12,422 bases of DNA from Bacillota bacterium (GTDB lineage: Bacteria; Bacillota_A; Clostridia; DSM-8532), in NCBI GenBank assembly GCA_023424865.1, contig JAFADM010000571.1:1-12422 (forward strand), written 5' to 3'. The stretch's first letter is position 1. Each line of letters begins with the position of its first letter. Both the position numbers and the translations under genes were made by a program. The notes below the pieces were generated by a model that ran no database searches, was not told where the DNA came from, and saw only the letters and a program-made list of their open reading frames with translations. Positions 7,170 through 12,422 of this stretch are shown piece after piece.

Positions 7170-7211
7170 GCAAAGCCATAATCGGTGTACAGGGGGAAAT
7201 TGGCTTTATGC
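7170..7211 (-). promoter_or_regulatory. hairpin in the chemoreceptor leader
   Basis: TGGCTTT (7201-7207) pairs with AAAGCCA (7172-7178), extended by two more pairs across a two-base bulge. The loop is 22 nt and contains CCCCC. On the RNA the 3' arm ends immediately before the AAGGAGG of the leader ORF, so folding could affect access to it. It does not match a riboswitch class I can name. Confidence 0.45.
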
Positions 7212-7261
7212 AACACTTTTACCACTTGTACGTTCTGTGATAACAAACAAAATAGACAAAT

Positions 7262-7291
7262 ATTTTATTTTTTTTATAGTTATTTTAACAA
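7262..7291 (-). promoter_or_regulatory. candidate chemoreceptor promoter
   Basis: A -35 TTGTTA (7291-7286) and -10 TAAAAT (7267-7262) are separated by 18 bp on the minus strand. This gives a leader of about 140 nt that contains the hairpin and the small ORF. The surrounding 7255-7380 is very AT-rich and shows several weaker promoter-like matches. Confidence 0.45.
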
Positions 7292-7425
7292 TAAACACAG
7301 TACTAATTTTGTTTATATTGCTATTTATAATAATATAATTACTTAATTTCCCTGTTATATAAAGTAAAATAAACCATTTGAAAAATGAAGCCTCACAAGC
7401 TCAAACTTGCATAAAAAGATGCCTT

Positions 7426-7454
7426 TTGACAATTTTCGACCAATTTCTTATTAG
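7426..7454 (+). promoter_or_regulatory. plus-strand promoter of a micro-transcription unit
   Basis: A perfect -35 TTGACA (7426-7431), a 17-bp spacer and TATTAG (7449-7454, four of six matches) face right, opposite to all large genes. A Shine-Dalgarno, a 14-codon ORF and a hairpin follow within 80 bp. Confidence 0.45.
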
Positions 7455-7486
7455 TTGATTTTTCCCCTGATTGGAGGAAAGCATTC

Positions 7487-7531
7487 ATGTCCTTAAAATC
7501 AATAGCTCGGGGGTGTCTCTCCCCCTTTTAG
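7487..7531 (+). CDS. possible 14-residue peptide gene on the plus strand
   Basis: GGAGG (7473-7477) lies nine bases before ATG (7487). The frame encodes MSLKSIARGCLSPF and stops at TAG (7529-7531). It has one cysteine and a basic N-terminal half; there is no membrane segment. A TTGACA promoter lies upstream, and a G5/C5 hairpin with a T run forms in the last codons, so the unit looks like promoter, RBS, ORF and terminator in about 110 bp. It sits between the ends of the ilvB and chemoreceptor units, on the opposite strand. It could equally be a small RNA or a chance alignment of signals. No family is recognised. Confidence 0.35.
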   Translation: MSLKSIARGCLSPF

Positions 7532-7532
7532 C
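7505..7532 (+). terminator. G5/C5 hairpin with short T run
   Basis: GGGGG (7509-7513) pairs with CCCCC (7521-7525) around a 7-nt loop and is followed on the plus strand by four T residues. GCT (7505-7507) and AGC (7530-7532) can extend the base of the stem. The T run is only on the plus-strand side, so it would stop rightward transcription. It overlaps the end of the 14-codon ORF. Confidence 0.5.
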
Positions 7533-7548
7533 CAGATTTGCTTACACA

Positions 7549-7561
7549 ATTGGCAGCCAAT
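7549..7561. repeat. 13-bp palindrome beside the ilvB terminator
   Basis: ATTGGC (7549-7554) and GCCAAT (7556-7561) are separated by one base. It lies just past the U-rich end of the ilvB terminator on the minus strand. Its role is unknown. Confidence 0.4.
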
Positions 7562-7593
7562 AACAAAAGCGGTCATCCGTACAGACGACCGCT
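7561..7593 (-). terminator. terminator of the leuCDB-ilvB operon
   Basis: AGCGGTC (7568-7574) pairs with GACCGCT (7587-7593) around a 12-nt loop. On the minus strand the stem runs into TTTTGTTA. It lies 30 bp after the ilvB stop codon. Confidence 0.85.
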
Positions 7594-7623
7594 CAAGGTT
7601 CTGAAATTATTTTCTTTTATCCG

Positions 7624-9285
7624 TTATTCTACAATTACATTCTCTATGGCATCTCCTGGCGGAACCATGGGGAACACCTTCAAATCTCTGTCGATTTCAC
7701 AGTTAACCACCACAGGACGGCCTTGGGCAAGGGCATCTTTGAAAATTCTCTCCGTGTCTTCCTTGCGGCTCAAATGATATCCAACCGCACCAAAGGCCTC
7801 GGCAAGCTTCACAAAATCCGTCCCTCTGTCAAGGGTTGTATTGGAGAACCGGCTGTCATAAAACATATTCTGCCACTGGCGCACCATTCCCAGAACATGA
7901 TTATTCATAATGACCACAATAATGGGCAGGTTATACTCCACAGCCGTGGCCAGTTCATTTAAATTCATCCGGAAGCTTCCGTCTCCCGCAATATTGAACA
8001 CCCTTTTATCGGGCCGGGCAATTTGTGCCCCCATGCAGGCCCCCAGGCCATACCCCATGGTGCCCAGTCCTCCTGAGGAGAAAAAGGTGCGAGGCTTGGT
8101 AAACTTATAGTGCTGAGCCGTCCAGATCTGGTGCTGACCTACCTCCGTGGAAACCAGCGCCTCCCCTTCTGTCAAATTATAAATGGTTTCAAGGATGTAT
8201 TGGGGAGTTAAAGCATCACTTTTGTAGGACAAGGGGTATTTGGCCTTTAAAGCCGCCATCCCGGCCAGCCACTCGGGCCGCTCCACATGGGCAAGCTCGC
8301 TGTTAAGGCGTTCCAGAACAGCCTTTACATCGCCAATAACATGGCAATGGGTAAGGATGTTCTTGTTGACCTCAGCCTCGTCCACATCAATTTGGAGAAT
8401 GCGGGCATTGGGCGCGAAGCGCTCGCTTTTGCTTATAACACGATCGCTGAAGCGGGCTCCGATTGTAATGAGCAAATCACAGGCGGTGGCGGTTAAATTG
8501 GAGGCCTTTGTGCCATGCATACCAATCATGCCGGTGTAAAGAGGGTGGGTTGCAGGGAAAGCCCCCAGACCCATAAGGCTCAGTGCAATAGGCGCATTAA
8601 CCGTTTCGGCAAATTGCCTGAGGGTTTCGGAAGCATCCGAAATAATGACACCGCCTCCGGCATAGATCATTGGCTTTTGGCTCTCTCGTATAAAGCTCAG
8701 CGCCTGATTTATAGCCTTCTCGCTGACAGGGCCGTACATTTTCTGTACAGGCTCCGGAGAAGCCTTTTGGTAATCCGCTTTCATGGCGGTAATATCCTTG
8801 GGTATATCAATGAGAACAGGACCTGGCCGGCCTTCCTTCGCTATTTTGAAGGCTCTCCGGACAACGGTTGCCAGCTCATCCACCGATTTAATAATAAAAT
8901 TGTGCTTGGTAATGGGCATGGTAATACCCTTAATGTCAACCTCCTGGAAGCTGTCCTTGCCAAGCAAGGGTAAAGCCACATTTCCGGTGATGGCTACCAT
9001 GGGAATGGAGTCCATATAAGCAGTGGCAATACCGGTAACCAGATTGGTGGCGCCGGGACCTGAGGTTGCAAGGCATACTCCAACCTTCCCGGAAGCGCGT
9101 GCATAGCCGTCCGCCGCATGGGCAGCTCCCTGCTCATGGGAGGTCAGAATATGCCGTATCCTGTCCTTGTAGTGGTAGAGAGCGTCATAAATATTCAAAA
9201 CCGCTCCGCCCGGAAAGCCGAATAGCGTATCGACCTCCTGTTCAAGAAGACACTCAATCAGTATTTCTGCTCCTGTAAGCTGCAT
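7624..9285 (-). CDS. ilvB: acetolactate synthase large (catalytic) subunit
   Basis: A thiamine-diphosphate and FAD enzyme that condenses two pyruvates to acetolactate (valine and leucine route), or pyruvate with 2-oxobutyrate (isoleucine). The ThDP catalytic Glu51 is in TSHEQGAAHAADGYA; the central domain (about 187-340) binds FAD. The C-terminal metal and ThDP motif runs from GDGSF (434) to NN (461-462), and the conserved VRQWQ tryptophan is Trp471. The 553 residues are full length. I prefer the ATG at 9285, nine bases from AAAGGA; the ATG at 9294 touches that AGGA directly and would add three residues. It is the last gene of the leu operon. The regulatory subunit gene ilvN is not adjacent, so this may be a second, orphan copy or it may use a distant IlvN. 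Confidence 0.96.
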   Translation of the reverse strand: MQLTGAEILIECLLEQEVDTLFGFPGGAVLNIYDALYHYKDRIRHILTSHEQGAAHAADGYARASGKVGVCLATSGPGATNLVTGIATAYMDSIPMVAITGNVALPLLGKDSFQEVDIKGITMPITKHNFIIKSVDELATVVRRAFKIAKEGRPGPVLIDIPKDITAMKADYQKASPEPVQKMYGPVSEKAINQALSFIRESQKPMIYAGGGVIISDASETLRQFAETVNAPIALSLMGLGAFPATHPLYTGMIGMHGTKASNLTATACDLLITIGARFSDRVISKSERFAPNARILQIDVDEAEVNKNILTHCHVIGDVKAVLERLNSELAHVERPEWLAGMAALKAKYPLSYKSDALTPQYILETIYNLTEGEALVSTEVGQHQIWTAQHYKFTKPRTFFSSGGLGTMGYGLGACMGAQIARPDKRVFNIAGDGSFRMNLNELATAVEYNLPIIVVIMNNHVLGMVRQWQNMFYDSRFSNTTLDRGTDFVKLAEAFGAVGYHLSRKEDTERIFKDALAQGRPVVVNCEIDRDLKVFPMVPPGDAIENVIVE

Positions 9286-9314
9286 CCATTTCATTCCTTT
9301 CCAATCACTAAGTC

Positions 9315-9329
9315 AGGAGATATACTCCT
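9315..9329 (-). promoter_or_regulatory. hairpin just upstream of ilvB (third of three)
   Basis: AGGAG (9315-9319) and CTCCT (9325-9329) form a perfect 5-bp stem with a 5-nt loop, about 30 bp before the ilvB start. The GAGGAG on the RNA resembles a Shine-Dalgarno but is too far from the start codon to serve it. Confidence 0.4.
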
Positions 9330-9337
9330 CACTCTGG

Positions 9338-9363
9338 AGCCGGATTCCCTTTAGTCACCGGCT
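9338..9363 (-). promoter_or_regulatory. second hairpin in the leuB-ilvB gap
   Basis: AGCCGG (9338-9343) pairs with CCGGCT (9358-9363), with a 14-nt loop. The minus-strand GGTGACTAA in this element also occurs in the first hairpin (9376-9410), which suggests duplication or alternative pairing. Confidence 0.45.
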
Positions 9364-9375
9364 GTCAATTAATAA

Positions 9376-9410
9376 CGGACCCGACCTTAGTCACCTGATG
9401 GCCGGGTCCG
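9376..9410 (-). terminator. terminator-like hairpin between leuB and ilvB
   Basis: CGGACCCG (9376-9383) pairs with CGGGTCCG (9403-9410). The stem extends to 11 bp with one G-U pair, around a 13-nt loop. On the RNA it is followed by UUAUUAAUU, a mediocre U tract. It would allow partial termination after leuB, or attenuation of ilvB. Confidence 0.5.
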
Positions 9411-9425
9411 TCTGAAAATTCCATA

Positions 9426-9474
9426 GAACCGGCTCTCTTTATAATGAACCGGCAAAGTGTCGACGTAAGTGTCG
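9426..9474. repeat. short direct repeats after leuB
   Basis: GAACCGGC occurs at 9426-9433 and 9446-9453 (20-bp period), and AAGTGTCG at 9455-9462 and 9467-9474 (12-bp period). They fill the stretch between the leuB stop codon and the first hairpin. Function unknown. Confidence 0.6.
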
Positions 9475-9475
9475 G

Positions 9476-10546
9476 TTAAATTCCCTGGGCTATCCTGTCG
9501 CCCATTTCCACAGTACCAATGAGTGTTTTACCCGCACTCATAATGTCTCCGGTACGGTAACCGGCTTCCAGAACCTTGTCTACGGCCTTTTCCACAGCAT
9601 CCGCTTCCGCAGGGAGATTTAAGGTGTATCTTAAAAGCATGCCTACAGAAAGAATAGTAGCAATGGGGTTGGCCTTGTTCTGTCCCGCAATATCGGGAGC
9701 CGAACCGTGAACAGGCTCATACATGCCGAAGCTTCCCTCGCCAAGGCTGGCGGAGGGCAGCATGCCGATGGAGCCGGTAATCATGCTGGCTTCATCAGAG
9801 AGGATATCCCCGAACATATTGGTGGTCACCATCACGTCAAACTGCTTGGGATTTCTCACAAGCTGCATGGCGGCATTGTCCACGTACATGTGATCCAGCG
9901 CCACCTCAGGATAATCCCTGGCAACGCGGACGGCCACTTCTCTCCACAGTCTGGAGCTCTCCAGGATATTGGCCTTATCCACACTGGTCACCTTATTATT
10001 GCGCTTTTTGGCAATGTCGAAGGCAAGACGGGTAATGCGCTCTACCTCGCCCACACTGTAGGCTTCGGTATCATAGCCTTCCTCACCCATTTTGCCGGGC
10101 CTTCTTCCTCTGTCCCCGAAATACATGCCGCCGGTAAGCTCACGTACAACCATAATATCCAGGCTGTCCCCGATGATTTCAGGCTTTAAGGGGCAGGCAT
10201 CCTTAAGCTCCTTGTTAAGTACGGCAGGTCTTAAATTGGCAAAAAGCCCCAATTGCCCGCGAAGGCCAAGAAGTGCCTGTTCAGGTCTTAAATGGCCCGG
10301 CAGGGTGTCCCATTTAGGTCCGCCCACAGCACCTAAAAGTACAGCATCGCTTTTTTTGCAGGTTTCAACCGTATCGGCGGGAAGGGGTGCACCCGTTGCG
10401 TCAATAGCGCTTCCTCCAGCCAGAAGAGAGGTGTATTGGAAGGTATGGCCAAATTTTCCGCCTATCCTGTCCAGTATTTTAATAGCCTGGGTAACCACCT
10501 CGGGACCGATTCCGTCTCCGGGTATTACAGCAATTTTAAAATCCAT
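9476..10546 (-). CDS. leuB: 3-isopropylmalate dehydrogenase
   Basis: This enzyme oxidises and decarboxylates 3-isopropylmalate with NAD to 2-oxoisocaproate, the last specific leucine step before transamination. The 356 residues match bacterial LeuB. Key features are GDGIGPEV (10-17), the substrate loop [12 protein letters not shown] (96-107), [10 protein letters not shown] with Tyr142 (135-144), Lys191 in SVDKANIL, the metal ligands Asp223, Asp247 and Asp251 in DNAAMQL and FGDILSDE, and the NAD loop [15 protein letters not shown] (280-294). GGAGG at 10555-10559, eight bases upstream, fixes the start. The gene begins 20 bp after leuD, so the two are cotranscribed. Downstream is the hairpin-rich gap before ilvB. 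Confidence 0.98.
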   Translation of the reverse strand: MDFKIAVIPGDGIGPEVVTQAIKILDRIGGKFGHTFQYTSLLAGGSAIDATGAPLPADTVETCKKSDAVLLGAVGGPKWDTLPGHLRPEQALLGLRGQLGLFANLRPAVLNKELKDACPLKPEIIGDSLDIMVVRELTGGMYFGDRGRRPGKMGEEGYDTEAYSVGEVERITRLAFDIAKKRNNKVTSVDKANILESSRLWREVAVRVARDYPEVALDHMYVDNAAMQLVRNPKQFDVMVTTNMFGDILSDEASMITGSIGMLPSASLGEGSFGMYEPVHGSAPDIAGQNKANPIATILSVGMLLRYTLNLPAEADAVEKAVDKVLEAGYRTGDIMSAGKTLIGTVEMGDRIAQGI

Positions 10547-10566
10547 TTTCCTGTCCTCCCCTTCTA

Positions 10567-11055
10567 TTAAAGCTTAGCCTTGATATAGTTAACAAGACCG
10601 TCGGAAGCCATGATTTTCTTCATAAACTCCGGGAAAGGCTGAGCCTTAAAGGCCGTACCCCTGGTAACATTTCGTATTACCCCTGTATCAAAGTCAATTT
10701 CCACTTCATCGCCGTTTTCAATACCCTTGACTGCCGCATCGCATTCCAATATGGGAAGGCCGATATTAATGGAATTGCGGTAAAAAATACGGGCAAAGGT
10801 GGTGGCTATAACACAGGAAACACCGGAAGCCTTGATGGCTATTGGCGCATGCTCTCTCGAGGAGCCGCAGCCGAAATTTTTACCGGCTACAATAATATCT
10901 CCGGCCTGTACCTTATTGACAAAACCGGCGTCAATATCCTCCATGCAATGGGCAGCGAGCTCTTTTGAATCGGAGGTATTTAAGTAACGTGCGGGTATGA
11001 TCACGTCGGTGTCCACATTGTCCCCATATTTGAATACATTTCCTTTTGCTAGCAT
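10567..11055 (-). CDS. leuD: 3-isopropylmalate dehydratase small subunit
   Basis: The swivelling small subunit of isopropylmalate isomerase, which partners LeuC to convert 2- to 3-isopropylmalate. At 162 residues it belongs to the short LeuD/HacB-like type found in Clostridia, thermophiles and archaea, rather than the roughly 200-residue enterobacterial type. Visible motifs are [17 protein letters not shown] (11-27), whose YLNT (24-27) lies at the loop that sets substrate choice in this family, and [10 protein letters not shown] (62-71). AGGAGG ends seven bases before the ATG at 11055. It lies 94 bp after leuC, a gap with only a weak AGTG/CACT hairpin (11087-11099). Homoaconitase-like activity cannot be excluded from sequence, but leuB and ilvB beside it support leucine synthesis. 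Confidence 0.96.
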   Translation of the reverse strand: MLAKGNVFKYGDNVDTDVIIPARYLNTSDSKELAAHCMEDIDAGFVNKVQAGDIIVAGKNFGCGSSREHAPIAIKASGVSCVIATTFARIFYRNSINIGLPILECDAAVKGIENGDEVEIDFDTGVIRNVTRGTAFKAQPFPEFMKKIMASDGLVNYIKAKL

Positions 11056-11149
11056 TGCTTATCCTCCTTAACTACGTTTTGATTCCAGTGAAAAACACTA
11101 CATAAAACATAACCTGTCAGGCATGCTGGTTTTTGCACCGGAACCCTGC

Positions 11150-12418
11150 TTATTCCGAATAGATCATAATCGTGTCGGGATCGGTAATTTTTCCGGTTAA
11201 TGCCGAAGCCGCTGCAACTGCGGGGCTGGACAGATAAACCTCCGATTCCACATGGCCCATACGACCGACAAAATTACGGTTGGTGGTAGAAACGGCTCTT
11301 TCACCCTTGGCCAAAATACCCATGTGACCGCCCAGACAAGGTCCGCAGGTAGGTGTGGAAACCACTGCACCGGCTTCTACAAGCTGCTGGACAAGGCCTT
11401 CCTTTATGGCCTGGAGATAAATCTTCTGAGTTCCGGGGAAAACGATGGTGCGAACACCCTTCTTCACCTTTTTTCCGCCCAGAAGCTTTGCGGCAACACG
11501 CAAGTCCTCAATTCGTCCGTTGGTGCAGGAACCGATAACCACCTGATCCACGGCCACATCCCCTACCTCATCGATGGTGCGGGTGTTGTCGGGAAGGTGA
11601 GGGAAGGACACGGTGGGGCGAATGGATGCCAAATCAATTTCATAAACAGCGTCGTATTCGGCGTCGGGATCCGCTTCATAAACCGTATAGGGCTTTATGG
11701 AATGCTCCTTGACATATTCCAGAGTTTTTTCATCCACGGTGAAAATGCCGTTTTTTGCACCGGCTTCAATAGCCATATTAGCCATGGTAAAACGGCTGTC
11801 CATGGAAAGGTTTTTAAGGCCTTCGCCAACAAACTCCATGGATTTATAGAGGGCGCCGTCCACGCCGATGAGTCCGATAATGTGAAGAATAACATCCTTG
11901 CCGCTCACCCAGCCCTTGGGCTTTCCGGTTAATACGAACTTAAGGGCGGAAGGTATTTTAAACCAACATTTACCGGTTGCCATACCTGCTGCCATATCGG
12001 TGCTGCCGATACCGGTGGAAAATGCTCCCAACGCACCGTAGGTACAGGTATGGGAGTCCGCGCCGATTATCAGATCACCGGGCACCGCAAGGCCTTTTTC
12101 AGGAATAAGGCAATGCTCGATTCCCATTTCGCCTATTTCAAAATAGTTTTCGATTTCCTTATTATTCGCAAACTCTCTTAAGAGCTTGCACTGCTCGGCA
12201 GCCTTTATGTCCTTGTTAGGGGTGAAGTGATCGGGTACGATGGCCACCTTGGCCTTATCAAAAACTTCCTTCACTCCGGTTTTCTCAAATTCACGGACAG
12301 CCACGGGAGAGGTTATGTCATTTCCCAGTACCAGGTCCAGATTCGCCTCAACAAGCTGTCCGGCTTCAACGGACTTAAGACCTGTGTGAGCTGCGAATAT
12401 TTTTTGAGTCATGGTCAT
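11150..12418 (-). CDS. leuC: 3-isopropylmalate dehydratase large subunit
   Basis: The iron-sulfur subunit of isopropylmalate isomerase, an aconitase-family protein. The 422 residues fit the short LeuC/HacA-like group and pair with the short LeuD. The three [4Fe-4S] ligands are intact: Cys298 in GSCTNGR (296-302) and Cys358 and Cys361 in TCGPCLGGH (357-365). [21 protein letters not shown] (119-139) is also conserved. The N-terminus [11 protein letters not shown] offers two starts, 12418 and 12412. Only GGGA of the upstream region is inside the window, and it would be well spaced for the second, so the exact start is open. The gene appears complete. It leads the visible part of the operon; a promoter, leader RNA or leuA would lie off the right end. 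Confidence 0.96.
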   Translation of the reverse strand: MTMTQKIFAAHTGLKSVEAGQLVEANLDLVLGNDITSPVAVREFEKTGVKEVFDKAKVAIVPDHFTPNKDIKAAEQCKLLREFANNKEIENYFEIGEMGIEHCLIPEKGLAVPGDLIIGADSHTCTYGALGAFSTGIGSTDMAAGMATGKCWFKIPSALKFVLTGKPKGWVSGKDVILHIIGLIGVDGALYKSMEFVGEGLKNLSMDSRFTMANMAIEAGAKNGIFTVDEKTLEYVKEHSIKPYTVYEADPDAEYDAVYEIDLASIRPTVSFPHLPDNTRTIDEVGDVAVDQVVIGSCTNGRIEDLRVAAKLLGGKKVKKGVRTIVFPGTQKIYLQAIKEGLVQQLVEAGAVVSTPTCGPCLGGHMGILAKGERAVSTTNRNFVGRMGHVESEVYLSSPAVAAASALTGKITDPDTIMIYSE

Positions 12419-12422
12419 TCCC

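Noticed and set aside
7181..7211. Sigma-D type promoter (TAAA with CCGAT) before the chemoreceptor
   Set aside because: TAAA and ACCGATTA are present on the minus strand but 18 bp apart instead of about 15, and both lie within the hairpin; a sigma-A type match upstream is better.
7140..7260. Cyclic-di-GMP (GEMM) riboswitch before the chemoreceptor
   Set aside because: Such riboswitches often precede chemoreceptor genes and GCATAAAGCCA recalls part of the motif, but the flanking conserved blocks and the second arm are not visible. An Infernal search with RF01051 and RF01786 would settle it.
7307..7345. Rightward promoter-like TTGTTT/TAATAT match
   Set aside because: The region is so AT-rich that such matches are expected by chance, and no gene follows on that strand nearby.
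7393..7488. 31-codon ORF on the minus strand in the ilvB-chemoreceptor gap
   Set aside because: AAGGA is only one base from its ATG, the composition is unremarkable, and it overlaps the better-supported plus-strand unit.
9295..9475. T-box or ppGpp/PRPP riboswitch before ilvB
   Set aside because: No AGGGUGGNACCGCG T-box core or ykkC core sequence was found on the minus strand; the hairpins are reported without a class.
11252..11932. 226-codon open frame on the plus strand inside leuC
   Set aside because: It is an antisense shadow of a fully conserved leuC; no RBS or family resemblance. The same holds for the 160-codon frames opposite leuB and the 152-codon frame opposite ilvB.

Overview
All nine large genes in this window lie on the minus strand. 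The proteins and signals point to a low-to-mid GC anaerobic Firmicute of class Clostridia. The evidence is the short LeuC/LeuD type, a clostridial style of GlmM and IlvB, strong GGAGG ribosome binding sites, U-tailed terminators and AT-rich intergenic DNA. The species cannot be named from the sequence alone.

Reading in the direction of transcription (right to left), the window opens with a branched-chain amino-acid operon: leuC, leuD, leuB, ilvB. It encodes both isopropylmalate isomerase subunits, isopropylmalate dehydrogenase, and the large subunit of acetolactate synthase. No ilvN, ilvC, ilvD or leuA is inside the window. A 181-bp gap between leuB and ilvB holds three consecutive hairpins. 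The operon ends in a clear terminator at 7561-7593.

The 508-bp gap after ilvB is the most unusual region. It holds a possible micro-transcription unit on the plus strand: promoter, Shine-Dalgarno, 14-codon ORF and a G5/C5 hairpin with a short T run. It also holds the leader of a methyl-accepting chemotaxis gene. That leader contains a hairpin and a second 14-codon ORF, half of whose residues are leucine. The stop codon of this ORF overlaps the start codon of the chemoreceptor (ATGA).

Next come the 709-residue membrane chemoreceptor with a strong terminator, a PfkB-family sugar-phosphate kinase that apparently starts at GTG, and a two-gene unit of an Lrp/AsnC regulator overlapping an EamA-family exporter by 4 bp. 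The regulator probably controls the exporter and itself.

The left end is the amino-sugar part of cell-wall precursor synthesis: glmM (phosphoglucosamine mutase), a terminator, a fresh promoter, and at the very edge the first bases of what looks like a glmS ribozyme. If so, glmS (glucosamine-6-phosphate synthase) lies just off the left end, giving two consecutive steps towards UDP-GlcNAc as separate transcription units.

Three intergenic regions each carry a short tandem repeat (20 bp x2, 11 bp x3, 19 bp x3). No tRNA, rRNA, CRISPR array, transposase or prophage gene was seen.
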